From: Alcaligenaceae bacterium
Lineage (GTDB): Bacteria; Pseudomonadota; Gammaproteobacteria; Burkholderiales; Burkholderiaceae_B
DNA: 64,000 bases
Direction of reading: 5' to 3'
Assembly: GCA_013416445.1 (NCBI GenBank)
Contig: JACCER010000001.1
Coordinates: 186,001 to 250,000 of the forward strand
In this document: piece after piece, positions 27,108 to 35,901 of the stretch
Numbering within the stretch: the stretch's first letter is position 1
Layout: every line of letters begins with the position of its first letter
Translations under genes and position numbers: made by a program
The notes under the pieces: model-generated
The model's input: only the letters and a program-made list of their open reading frames with translations
Told to the model about the DNA's origin: nothing
Database searches by the model: none

Positions 27108-28409
27108 TCACATCGTCATGTGCTTGGGCAGCCAGGTAATAATCTCAGGCACCGCATACACCAGCAACACCCCGACTATCATCAACAGGAACATCGGCAA
27201 CGACACTCGCGCCAAGTAGGGCAATTCTTTCTTGGTCATACCCGACAGCACAAACAAGTTGAACCCCACCGGTGGCGTAATCTGGGCCATTTCAATGACG
27301 AACACCAGGAAGATGCCGAACCAGATCAGATCTATGCCTGCCGCCGTAACTGTGGGCAATAACACCCCCATGGTCAGCACAACTATGGATATGCCGTCAA
27401 GAAAACAGCCCAGCACTACGAAAAACACCATCAGCGCGACGATCAGCCCGAACTGCGACAGCCCCAGCGAGGCTATCCATTCGGCCAAGGCCCTGGGCAA
27501 GCCGATGTAACCCATAGCTAAGGTCAGGAATTGCGCGCCAGCCAGGATGAGAGCAATCATGCAATACAGCCGTGTTGCGCCCATTAACGATTCTTTGAAC
27601 ACCTGCCAGTTCAGCGAGCGCTGGATCAGCGATAGGATCAAGGAACCCACTACGCCAACGGCAGCGGCTTCGGTGGCTGTGGCAAAGCCCGTGTAAATCG
27701 AGCTTAGCACCACTGCAATAAGAATCACCACGGGTATAAGGTGGCGTGATTCATGGATTTTCTGGAAGAAGCTGAGGGGTTGGTCGGCATGGGGTATTTG
27801 CTTGGGGTGCAACAGCGACCAAATTGCGATATAGCCCATGAACAGGCCAGCCAGCAGCATTCCTGGGAAAATTCCTGCAATGAACAGCTTGGCAATGGAC
27901 ACATCGGCCGATACGCCGTAGACAATCATGATGATGGATGGCGGAATCAACAGGCCCAGGGTTCCCGCCCCGGCCAACGTACCTATGATCATGTCTTGCG
28001 GATAGCCGCGCCGGGTGAGTTCCGGTATGGTCATTTTTCCTATGGTTGCGCAAGTGGCGGCGGAAGAACCCGAGACGGCCGCAAAGATGGCGCAGCCTAC
28101 CACATTGGTATGCAGTAGCCGGCCAGGGATACGGTCGAGCCAGGGTGCCAGCCCCTTGAACAAATCTTGAGAAAGGCGCGAGCGGAACAGAATTTCCCCC
28201 ATCCATAGGAACAAGGGCAATGCTGTCAGGGTCCAGCTTGAGGCGGCGCCCCAGATGGTAATGGCCATGGCGTCGCCAGCGGGCCGATTGGAAAACAGTT
28301 CCATGCCCAGCCAGGCCGCGCCCGCTAGCGTAAGCCCCACCCATACGCCGCCGGCCAGGAATCCAAAAATGGATAATATCAAGAGCGAGATAACCAAGGC
28401 CTCATTCAT
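27108..28409 (-). CDS. dctM: TRAP transporter large membrane subunit (DctM)
   Basis: A 433-residue polytopic membrane protein of the DctM/SiaM family, the sodium-coupled transport subunit of a TRAP system. Conserved stretches include FAAVSGSSAATCATIGKMTIPEL, shown here only in part (SGSSAATCATIGKMT), AGTLGLLIPPSIIMIVYG, and PPVGFNLFV near the C-terminus. Its ATG (28409) overlaps the dctQ stop by 8 nt, so the two subunits are translationally coupled. A longer frame to 28484 is not supported. Confidence 0.93.
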   Translation of the reverse strand: MNEALVISLLILSIFGFLAGGVWVGLTLAGAAWLGMELFSNRPAGDAMAITIWGAASSWTLTALPLFLWMGEILFRSRLSQDLFKGLAPWLDRIPGRLLHTNVVGCAIFAAVSGSSAATCATIGKMTIPELTRRGYPQDMIIGTLAGAGTLGLLIPPSIIMIVYGVSADVSIAKLFIAGIFPGMLLAGLFMGYIAIWSLLHPKQIPHADQPLSFFQKIHESRHLIPVVILIAVVLSSIYTGFATATEAAAVGVVGSLILSLIQRSLNWQVFKESLMGATRLYCMIALILAGAQFLTLAMGYIGLPRALAEWIASLGLSQFGLIVALMVFFVVLGCFLDGISIVVLTMGVLLPTVTAAGIDLIWFGIFLVFVIEMAQITPPVGFNLFVLSGMTKKELPYLARVSLPMFLLMIVGVLLVYAVPEIITWLPKHMTM

Positions 28410-28911
28410 AGCGTACTTCTTCCTCGGTGGATTCCGCTTCGGGAATGCCGCGCATGCGCCTGATGGTTTCATCCAGCACAGCAATAAAAAAGACCATGGT
28501 GCCTACGGCCATGGCGATTTGCGGTATCCACAGGGGAGTGGCGTCGTCGCTGGTTGAAATATCGTTATAGGAAAATGAGTCCAGCACCAGCTTGCCACTG
28601 AACCAGCACAGGTTGCCGGCAATGGCGCAAGCGACCAGTAGCGCGAAAATATCCAGCCGTATGCGCCCTTTGGGTGGCAGGGCCGACAGTAATAGCGTGA
28701 CCCGGATATGCTCGCCTTTTTTGAAAGTGTGGGCCAGAGCCAGGAAACCGGCGGCGGCCATGGAATAGCCCGCATAGGCATCCAGCCCGCCAATGTGTAC
28801 GCCCAGTTGGCGGGTAGCGATGGACATGACCACCGCTACCAGCACGCCTATCATGAAGACGGCCGCAAGGCCGCCCGATACCCTGTATAAAGTATCTAGA
28901 AAACGGCGCAT
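28402..28911 (-). CDS. dctQ: TRAP transporter small membrane subunit (DctQ)
   Basis: A 169-residue protein with four hydrophobic spans in the DctQ arrangement, including ALAHTFKKGEHIRVTLLL, the most conserved part of the family (A-x-x-xKKGEHIRV). It pairs with DctM in the inner membrane. It starts two bases before the dctP stop region, so the operon order is dctP-dctQ-dctM, all on the minus strand. Confidence 0.92.
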   Translation of the reverse strand: MRRFLDTLYRVSGGLAAVFMIGVLVAVVMSIATRQLGVHIGGLDAYAGYSMAAAGFLALAHTFKKGEHIRVTLLLSALPPKGRIRLDIFALLVACAIAGNLCWFSGKLVLDSFSYNDISTSDDATPLWIPQIAMAVGTMVFFIAVLDETIRRMRGIPEAESTEEEVRYE

Positions 28912-28913
28912 GC

Positions 28914-29891
28914 TTATTTGCTGGCCCGGAAGGTGTCAATGACTTTCTGGCCATCTGGCCCGGCTTTTTGTATCCATTCGGTCAGCATGGTGTCGCCAAC
29001 CTTATCCAGCCCTTGCATCAGTTCGGGCGTGGGCTTGATGATTTCCATGCCGTTCTTGGCCAGGTTGTCCAGGTACCATTGGGTTTTTTCCTTGGATAAT
29101 GCCCAGCCGCGCTTTTCGGCTTCTTCACCTGCCTGGAGCAGGGCTTTTTTATTGCCCTCGCTTAAGGCGTCGAAAGCTTTTTTATTGACAATGACCGCGT
29201 TTTTAGGCAGCCAGGCTTGGGTGTCGTAGAACTTTTTGATGTATTCGTAGGTTTTTGTGTCCCAACCAGTGGAGCCTGAGGTCATGAAGGCATTGACGAC
29301 CCCAGTGGCCATGGCTTGTGCCAGTTCGGATTGTTGTATGGTTACAGGCTGGGCGCCGACCAGTTCGGCAATGCGCGCGGTAACCGGGCTATAAGCGCGC
29401 CACTTGACGCCTTTTAGGTCGGCAACCGAGTTGATGTCTTTGTTCGCGAAAATGCCTTGCGGCGGCCAGGCAACCGTATAAAGCGACATCATCCCCTGGG
29501 CAGCCAGTTTCTTGTTCAAGAGATCTTTTTGAGCCTGATAGAGTTTCCAGGCAGCGTCGTAGCCAGTGGCCAGGAAGGGCAGGCCATCCAGGGCATACAC
29601 TGGGTCTTCGTTGGCAAAGTTGGTCAGCAGGATCTCGCCTATTTGTGCCTGGTTACCTTGCACCGCACGCTTGATTTCAGGTGCTTTGTACAGTGATGCA
29701 TTACTGTGCAGCGTAATTTGGAAGTCGCCACCCGATAGCTTGTTGACGTCTTTGATGAATTGTTCGAGATTTTGCGTATGCAGGTTGGACGCAGGATAGG
29801 CGCTGGGCAGATCCCATTTAGTAACAGCCTGGGCGCTAAAGGCAAAAGCGGCGGCACTGGTCGCCGTCAGCAAGGCTAGCGTTTTTTTCAT
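28914..29891 (-). CDS. dctP: TRAP transporter substrate-binding protein (DctP)
   Basis: A 325-residue periplasmic binding protein with a signal peptide ending near AQAV. LKGVKWRAYSPVTARIAELVGA contains the Arg that grips a substrate carboxylate in known DctP structures (given as LKGVKWRAYSP). VVNAFMTSGSTGWDTKTYEY is the other family block (TSGSTGWDTKTYEY). The ATG follows AAGGAATTTCC. The divergent 5-oxoprolinase gene 229 bp away suggests the ligand is 5-oxoproline or a related lactam or amino-acid derivative; that is inference from position. Confidence 0.92.
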   Translation of the reverse strand: MKKTLALLTATSAAAFAFSAQAVTKWDLPSAYPASNLHTQNLEQFIKDVNKLSGGDFQITLHSNASLYKAPEIKRAVQGNQAQIGEILLTNFANEDPVYALDGLPFLATGYDAAWKLYQAQKDLLNKKLAAQGMMSLYTVAWPPQGIFANKDINSVADLKGVKWRAYSPVTARIAELVGAQPVTIQQSELAQAMATGVVNAFMTSGSTGWDTKTYEYIKKFYDTQAWLPKNAVIVNKKAFDALSEGNKKALLQAGEEAEKRGWALSKEKTQWYLDNLAKNGMEIIKPTPELMQGLDKVGDTMLTEWIQKAGPDGQKVIDTFRASK

Positions 29892-30120
29892 TGGAAATTC
29901 CTTTCATGAGATAAGCGGGTAAGAACCACATGCGAGGTCAATGATTGTAGTGTGAGAGCAGGCGTATTTTTGCTATTTTTACGAAGCTTCAGGGTAATTA
30001 CTAGGGGAATCCTATAGGTTTTTTTGCATTGCGGCGAGGAATTGCGTTCTAATCATTTCTTTTATGTTTGAAGCGTGGCCGATTGGCCCCGCCAGAATAC
30101 AGTCAGCAAGCGGAGCACGC

Positions 30121-33100
30121 ATGGGAAAGTGGCAGTTTTGGGTTGATCGTGGCGGTACTTTTACTGATATTGTGGCGGTGGGGCCTGACCACCATATCTT
30201 GACCCGAAAGTTGTTGTCTGAAAATCCCGAGCAATATCGTGATGCTGCGGTAGCCGGCATCAAGCAGATACTCAATGTAGATCTAGATAGCAAGATACCC
30301 GCCGGGCAGATTGCCAGTGTAAAAATGGGCACCACCGTTGCAACCAATGCTTTGCTTGAGCGCAAAGGGGAGCGCACGGTGCTGGTGACCACGCGCGGTT
30401 TTCGTGACGCTTTGCGTATTGCCTATCAGAATCGTCCGCGGCTCTTCGATCGCCATATCGTTTTGCCTGAAATGCTGTATGAAAGCGTGATCGAAGCCGA
30501 TGAGCGGCTCGATGTGCAAGGCAGTGTGCTCAAAGCGCCCGATCTTGTTGCGCTGCGCGAGCAACTGGTTTGCGCCTACAAGGACGGCGTACGAGCGGTA
30601 GCGGTGGTGTTGATGCATGCCTGGGTGAGTGGCGAGCATGAACTGCTGGTGGCTCAGGTGGCCAGGGATATCGGCTATACCCAGGTGTCGGTGTCACACG
30701 AGGTCAGTCCCCTGATCAAATTCGTATCGCGTGGCGATACCACGGTGGTGGACGCTTATTTATCTCCGATATTGCAACGTTATGTTGAACAGGTGGCCAG
30801 TGAATTGCCTGGCGTGCCTTTGCTGTTCATGCAGTCCAGCGGCGGCTTGACACAGGCCGATCGCTTTCGTGGAAAAGATGCCATTTTGTCTGGGCCCGCC
30901 GGTGGCATAGTCGGCATGGCGCGCACCAGCGAACGTGCTGGCTTCAATAAAGTCATAGGCTTTGACATGGGCGGGACATCAACTGATGTGTCCCATTATG
31001 CGGGCGAATTCGAGCGTGAATTCGAAACACAGGTAGCAGGGGTGCGCATGCGTGCGCCCATGATGAGCATAGCCACGGTGGCCGCAGGCGGCGGTTCCAT
31101 CTTGCATTTCGATGGCGCGCGACTGCGGGTAGGGCCGGATTCTGCAGGGGCCAACCCCGGCCCGGCCTGTTATCGCCGGGGCGGTCCCCTGGCCGTTACT
31201 GACTGCAATGTGATGCTGGGGAAAATACAGCCCGATTTCTTTCCCAAAGTATTTGGGCCTCAGGCCAATCAGCCGCTGGATGCAGACACCGTGCGTGTGC
31301 AGTTCGAGCAAATGGCTTTGGATGTTGCCCATGCAACAGGGCGCAGCATGAGCGCCGAGGCGCTGGCCGAAGGGTTTCTTGCGATTGCCGTGGGCAATAT
31401 GGCTGAAGCCATCAAACGTATTTCCATTCAGCAAGGGCACGATGTAACCACCTACGCCTTGACCGTATTTGGCGGCGCGGGAGGGCAGCACGCCTGCCTG
31501 GTAGCCGACGCCCTCGGCATGAGCTGTATTTTTTCCCATCCTTATGGTGGCGTGTTGTCTGCCTATGGCATGGGTTTGGCCGATCAGATAGAAATCCGTC
31601 AGCAAACGGTAGAACAGGTTTTGCAGGCCGAGCTTTTGCCTGTGTTGCAAGCACTGCGACAGCAGTTGGCGCAACAAGCCAGGCAAGAATTGGGCGGGCA
31701 AGCGGACGAAGACGTAGCGGTGCGCTACACCTGCCGTATCCATGTCAAGTACGAGGGCACGGATACGGCGCTCGACGTGTTGCTGGATGATTCCATTGCG
31801 ATCATGCAGCAAGAGTTTGAAAAGGCGTATCGCCAGCGCTATTCGTTCTTGATGCCGAGCAGGCGGTTGCTGGTCGAGTCAATATCGCTGGAAGCCAGCC
31901 TGGCTGGTGAACCCATTACAGAGGCGCCTGAGCCAAAGACGCAGCGCCAGGGGCCGCTGCAGGCTCGTGCCATACGCTCTATGTTTTGTGCGGGCCAGTG
32001 GCGCGATACACCGGTTTACGAAAGCGCCGATCTGCAGCCGGGCGATGTGCTGCAAGGTCCGGCCATTATCTGTGAACCTAACCAGACCCTGGTGGTGGAA
32101 CCAGAGTGGCAGGCTAGCTTGAACCTGGGCAGAAACTGGGTGCTGGCGCGTCATCAGCCTTTGACTGCGCAAAAAGAAGTTAGCACGCAGGTCCATCCCA
32201 TTATGCTTGAGGTTTTCAACAACCTGTTCATGTCGATTGCCGACCAGATGGGCGTGCGCCTGCAAAATACAGCCTATTCCGTCAATATCAAAGAAAGACT
32301 GGATTTTTCCTGCGCCATATTCGATGTGCAGGGCAATCTGATTGCCAATGCGCCACATATGCCAGTGCACCTGGGTTCCATGAGCGAATCCATTAAAACG
32401 GTGATGCGTGAAAATGCGGGCCGGATGCAGGCGGGCGATGCCTATGTTGTCAACGACCCTTATCACGGTGGCACGCATTTGCCCGATGTCACGGTCATTA
32501 CGCCGGTATTCGATAGGTCCGGCCGCGACATCCTGTTTTTTGTTGGGTCGCGCGGGCATCATGCCGATATCGGCGGCCTCACACCGGGTTCCATGCCGCC
32601 CAACTCCAAAACTGTGCATGATGAAGGTGTTTTGTTTACCAACTTTCAACTGGTAGGCAATGGTGTGTTTCGTGAAGCCGAGGCACGCGCGATACTGGGT
32701 TCGGGGCAGTGGCCAGCCCGTAATCCTGATCAGAACCTGGCCGATATGCGGGCGCAAATTGCCGCCAATGAAAAAGGCGCGCACGAATTGCTGAATATGT
32801 GCGACCAATTTGGGCTGGACGTGGTGGCGGCTTATATGCAGCACGTGCAAGACAATGCCGAAGAGGCTGTGCGCAAGGTGATACTGCATTTGCGCGATGG
32901 TCAGTTCGATTACGCATTGGATAACGGCGCGCATATCCATGTGGCAATTAAGGTCAACCATACAGACCGCAGCGCTATTGTCGATTTCACGGGTACGTCG
33001 GCGCAACTCGACAACAATTTCAATGCGCCAGCGTCGATTGCGGTGGCGTCGGTGCTGTATGTATTCCGTACGCTGGTCGATGACGATATCCCTTTGAATG

Positions 33101-33753
33101 CCGGCTGTCTTAAGCCGCTGGAAATCATTGTGCCGCAAGGGTCGATGCTTAAGCCCAATCCACCGGCTGCGGTGGTGGCGGGCAATGTGGAAACGTCCAT
33201 GTGTATTGTTAATGCCCTGTATGGCGCACTGGGGGTGCTGGCAGCAAGCCAGGGCAGCATGAACAACTTTACCTTTGGGAATCATCAATATCAATATTAC
33301 GAAACCATCGCAGGAGGTACCGGTGCCGGACCCGAGCGCATAGACCTGCCTTTTGAGCAGGCTGGCGGCTTTGAGGGTACGTCGGTCGTGCAAGCCCACA
33401 TGACCAATTCCCGCTTGACTGACCCGGAAGTGCTTGAGTTGCGCTTCCCTGTCAGGCTGGAGTCATATGAAATAAAGCCGGGTTCCGGTGGCTCTGGACG
33501 CTGGCGTGGTGGGGATGGCGGCGTGCGCAGGATGCGTTTTCTCGAACCCATGACGGCGGCGATCTTGTCCAATAACCGGGTGCATCCGCCGTTTGGTCTG
33601 GCGGGTGGCGAACCGGGCGCGCTGGGTTTGAATTATGTCGAGCGGGCCGATGGTTCAAGGCTGGCTTTGGGGCCGCAAGATAGTGTTGAGCTTCTGGCCG
33701 GAGATATTTTCGTCGTCGAGACCCCCGGAGGCGGCGGTTACGGCGCGGTTTGA
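30121..33753 (+). CDS. Fused ATP-dependent 5-oxoprolinase / hydantoinase (HyuA-HyuB)
   Basis: A 1210-residue single-chain enzyme. The N-terminal HyuA-like half has WVDRGGTFTDIVAVGP and IGFDMGGTSTDVSHY (ASKHA-type ATP binding). The C-terminal HyuB-like half begins near NNLFMSIADQMGVRLQNTAY and shows PYHGGTHLPDVTV, GSRGHHADIGGLTPGSMPP and a Gly-rich end PGGGGYG. Fusion of the two halves in about 1200 residues is the form of eukaryotic and many proteobacterial 5-oxoprolinases, which hydrolyse 5-oxoproline to glutamate with ATP. Hydantoinase or acetone-carboxylase-like use is possible. The ATG at 30121 follows GCGGAGC. It is divergent from the TRAP operon. Confidence 0.9.
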   Translation: MGKWQFWVDRGGTFTDIVAVGPDHHILTRKLLSENPEQYRDAAVAGIKQILNVDLDSKIPAGQIASVKMGTTVATNALLERKGERTVLVTTRGFRDALRIAYQNRPRLFDRHIVLPEMLYESVIEADERLDVQGSVLKAPDLVALREQLVCAYKDGVRAVAVVLMHAWVSGEHELLVAQVARDIGYTQVSVSHEVSPLIKFVSRGDTTVVDAYLSPILQRYVEQVASELPGVPLLFMQSSGGLTQADRFRGKDAILSGPAGGIVGMARTSERAGFNKVIGFDMGGTSTDVSHYAGEFEREFETQVAGVRMRAPMMSIATVAAGGGSILHFDGARLRVGPDSAGANPGPACYRRGGPLAVTDCNVMLGKIQPDFFPKVFGPQANQPLDADTVRVQFEQMALDVAHATGRSMSAEALAEGFLAIAVGNMAEAIKRISIQQGHDVTTYALTVFGGAGGQHACLVADALGMSCIFSHPYGGVLSAYGMGLADQIEIRQQTVEQVLQAELLPVLQALRQQLAQQARQELGGQADEDVAVRYTCRIHVKYEGTDTALDVLLDDSIAIMQQEFEKAYRQRYSFLMPSRRLLVESISLEASLAGEPITEAPEPKTQRQGPLQARAIRSMFCAGQWRDTPVYESADLQPGDVLQGPAIICEPNQTLVVEPEWQASLNLGRNWVLARHQPLTAQKEVSTQVHPIMLEVFNNLFMSIADQMGVRLQNTAYSVNIKERLDFSCAIFDVQGNLIANAPHMPVHLGSMSESIKTVMRENAGRMQAGDAYVVNDPYHGGTHLPDVTVITPVFDRSGRDILFFVGSRGHHADIGGLTPGSMPPNSKTVHDEGVLFTNFQLVGNGVFREAEARAILGSGQWPARNPDQNLADMRAQIAANEKGAHELLNMCDQFGLDVVAAYMQHVQDNAEEAVRKVILHLRDGQFDYALDNGAHIHVAIKVNHTDRSAIVDFTGTSAQLDNNFNAPASIAVASVLYVFRTLVDDDIPLNAGCLKPLEIIVPQGSMLKPNPPAAVVAGNVETSMCIVNALYGALGVLAASQGSMNNFTFGNHQYQYYETIAGGTGAGPERIDLPFEQAGGFEGTSVVQAHMTNSRLTDPEVLELRFPVRLESYEIKPGSGGSGRWRGGDGGVRRMRFLEPMTAAILSNNRVHPPFGLAGGEPGALGLNYVERADGSRLALGPQDSVELLAGDIFVVETPGGGGYGAV

Positions 33754-33773
33754 TTTATTGTTGTGGCATGGTT

Positions 33774-33800
33774 GGTCGGATTACGAGGCGTAATTCGACA
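33774..33800. repeat. REP-like palindrome copy 7
   Basis: GTCGGATTACG-AGG-CGTAATTCGAC: 11-bp arms with one G-T wobble and most of the inner stem lost. It lies between the tandem genes for 5-oxoprolinase and the M23 peptidase. A lone right-arm piece, CCCGTAATCCGGCC (33838-33850), follows about 40 nt later. Confidence 0.8.
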
Positions 33801-33892
33801 GGCAACGTCACAATCGACTCATACAAGTGTCACAAGCCCGTAATCCGGCCCCGCCTTACAATAACGCCATTTACATCACAAGAGAACTTCAC

Positions 33893-34732
33893 ATGCGACG
33901 ATACGCATTAGTACTGCTTGCGGCGCTATCCTGGTCGACAGCGTCTCATGCACAAGGTTATATCAGCCGTTTATTGAATTATCCAGTCCCCGGCGGCGTC
34001 GCCGTAGTGGCTTTGGGGCAGGCAGCCCAAGCGCCTCGCGTGTTTTTGGGCGATGACAGGGTCATGGTGTTGCGCGACAGCGACGAGCAATGGATAGCGG
34101 TTGTTGGCATAGGCCTGAAGACAGCACAGGGCAGGCAGCTATTAAAGGTGGAAGGCGAGCAAGGAAAACGACAGGCTGCATTTGTTGTGGGCAATAAAAA
34201 CTATAAAAGCCAGCACATCACCCTTAAGAATAAAAGCCAGGTTAATCCTGATCCAGAGCAAACCCGTCGTTACGAACGGGAATATCAAGAGCAAATTGCT
34301 GCGTATAGCCGTTTTCGCGAGGTTACGCCTAGCAATGTGTCGCTGGACAAGCCGGTACATGGGCGCTTGTCCAGCCCATTCGGGCTAAGGCGCTTTTTCA
34401 ATGGCGAAGAGCGCAATGCCCATTCGGGACTGGATTTTGCTGTGCCGCAAGGCACGCCAGTCAAGGCGCCTGCCAGCGGTGTCGTGACCATAGTTGCCGA
34501 TTATTTTTTCAATGGTAAAACTGTGTTTATCGATCATGGCCAAGGTTTTATCAGCATGTACTGCCATTTGTCGGCGTTTGATGTCAACGTCGGCGATGAG
34601 GTGAAACGTGGCCAGGTCATTGCCAAAGTCGGAGCGACGGGCCGCGCCACCGGGCCGCACTTGCACTGGAACATCAGCCTGAACAATACGCGCGTCGATC
34701 CTGCCATTTTTATTAGCGCCTTTCAGCCCTGA
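33893..34732 (+). CDS. M23 family metallo-endopeptidase, periplasmic
   Basis: A 279-residue exported protein with a signal peptide ending at SHA (residue about 20), an N-terminal beta-rich domain and a C-terminal M23/LytM domain. The zinc ligands are present: NAHSGLDFAVP (HxxxD) and GPHLHWNIS (HxH), with the catalytic His in MYCHLSAF. So, unlike NlpD in this window, it should cut peptidoglycan cross-bridges. The ATG at 33893 follows AAGAGAA; a longer frame from 33827 overlaps the repeat and lacks homology. azlC starts 6 nt after its stop. Confidence 0.9.
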   Translation: MRRYALVLLAALSWSTASHAQGYISRLLNYPVPGGVAVVALGQAAQAPRVFLGDDRVMVLRDSDEQWIAVVGIGLKTAQGRQLLKVEGEQGKRQAAFVVGNKNYKSQHITLKNKSQVNPDPEQTRRYEREYQEQIAAYSRFREVTPSNVSLDKPVHGRLSSPFGLRRFFNGEERNAHSGLDFAVPQGTPVKAPASGVVTIVADYFFNGKTVFIDHGQGFISMYCHLSAFDVNVGDEVKRGQVIAKVGATGRATGPHLHWNISLNNTRVDPAIFISAFQP

Positions 34733-34738
34733 TGCCTT

Positions 34739-35419
34739 ATGAAGCATGCTTTTTCTCGAGGGTTGCTCGATAGCCTTTCGATAGGCCTCGGTTATGTGCC
34801 GGTGGCTATTTCTTTTGGCTTGGCAGCGGTATATGCTGATATTTCGCCGTGGGTGGCGGTGCTGGTGTCGGTGTTGGTGTATGCAGGCGCCAGCCAGTTT
34901 ATTCTGGTCAGTCTCGTTGCCAGTGGAAGCGCGGCATTGAGCATAGTCGGCATTGTGCTGCTGATGAATCTGCGGCATTTCTTTTAAGGTCCAGCCCTTA
35001 TCGCGAAGCTGGGTCATGGCGGGCGGCGCCTGCCCTTGTTCGTGCTGGCCGCGGGCCTGACCGACGAGGTATTCGCTACTTCGGTCAGCAAACTCGACAG
35101 CCAGCCTGCTCAAGAGCGCGAGCACTGGTACGCAGGCCTGCAACTGGGGGCTTATCTTGCCTGGGTGGGCGGGACTACCTTGGGCGCCTTTTTCGGGCAT
35201 GACTGGGTGCGCGATTCGCCGCTGTTATCACAGACACTGGGTTTTGTGCTGCCTGCGCTGTTTTTTGCGCTATTGCTGGAGATCAGGCATATTGTTCCCA
35301 AGTATGTTTTGGTGGGGGCTGGCCTGGCTACTTTATTTGGTTCGCTGGTTTTACCCACCTACGGAGCAATCATCGCTGGAATGCTTGCAGGGGCCTTGCT
35401 AAGCGCGCGGCGCGGTTGA
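34739..35419 (+). pseudogene. azlC: azlC, branched-chain amino acid exporter subunit, broken by one stop codon
   Basis: The first part (82 codons) reads as the AzlC N-terminus: GLGYVPVAISFGLAAVYADI, VYAGASQFILVSL and LLMNLRHFF. The stop TAA at 34985-34987 falls where AzlC proteins have Tyr in NLRHFFYGP. The same frame then continues without a shift as GPALIAKLGHGGRRLPLFVL and AAGLTDEVFATSVSKLD through all the remaining membrane spans to 35419 (226 codons in all). A single change of TAT or TAC to TAA explains the break. AzlC with AzlD exports branched-chain amino acids and analogues. Either it is a young pseudogene, or the stop is read through, or the base is a sequencing error. Confidence 0.88.
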
Positions 35420-35518
35420 CAGTGCCAGGCAGGCGTCGGATGAGTCGGTGTGGGTAATCCAACCAACAAACCAATAAAAATATCAGATGAATATTCCAAT
35501 AAACCATAAAGATCAACA

Positions 35519-35863
35519 ATGACGACCTCTACCTTGCTGTGGGTTATTGCACTAAGCGGCGCAGGCACTTTTCTGATACGACTGCTGCCTATGTTGTGGC
35601 AGGAAAAAGGCGTTAAAAGCGCCTGGAGCCGAGGAGGGCTGCGTAATGCCCTGGACGCCATAGGGCCAGCAGCAATTGTGGCATTGCTGGTGGTGTCTTT
35701 TTGGGGCATGGTTGCGTCGCAACCATCAGTGCAAAACATGCTGCCCATTATTGTGGGTTTATTAGGCGTCGTGTTGGGTAAACGCCTGCTGGGCAGCATA
35801 GCCTGGGCTACGCTAAGCGGCGTATTGGCATACGGTGTGGTTGTTTGGGTGCTGGCCGCCTGA
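35519..35863 (+). CDS. azlD: AzlD family branched-chain amino acid transport protein
   Basis: A 114-residue protein with three to four hydrophobic spans: SGAGTFLIRLLPML near the N-terminus, then AIGPAAIVALLVVSF and a C-terminal span. The pattern and length fit AzlD, the small partner of AzlC. It looks intact while its partner azlC is broken. The 99-bp gap from azlC is wider than usual for this pair, where overlap is common. The gene ends 38 bp from the convergent spoT. Confidence 0.88.
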   Translation: MTTSTLLWVIALSGAGTFLIRLLPMLWQEKGVKSAWSRGGLRNALDAIGPAAIVALLVVSFWGMVASQPSVQNMLPIIVGLLGVVLGKRLLGSIAWATLSGVLAYGVVVWVLAA

Positions 35864-35901
35864 CATTCGCGCCAATCCGATAATTACCCCCTCCCTAGCA
35901 A

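Noticed and set aside
26544-27111. Several overlapping frames of 67-121 codons in the inverted-repeat island
   Set aside because: They lie on both strands across palindromes, have no homologous look, and mirror one another because the DNA is self-complementary.
31879-33399. Long open frame (506 codons) antisense to the 5-oxoprolinase gene
   Set aside because: It lies wholly inside a gene with clear family motifs, has no family pattern of its own and arises from codon bias on the other strand.
35036-35419. Second half of azlC as a separate short gene
   Set aside because: It is in the same frame as the first half, starts in mid-domain and continues the AzlC pattern exactly, so it is one broken gene.
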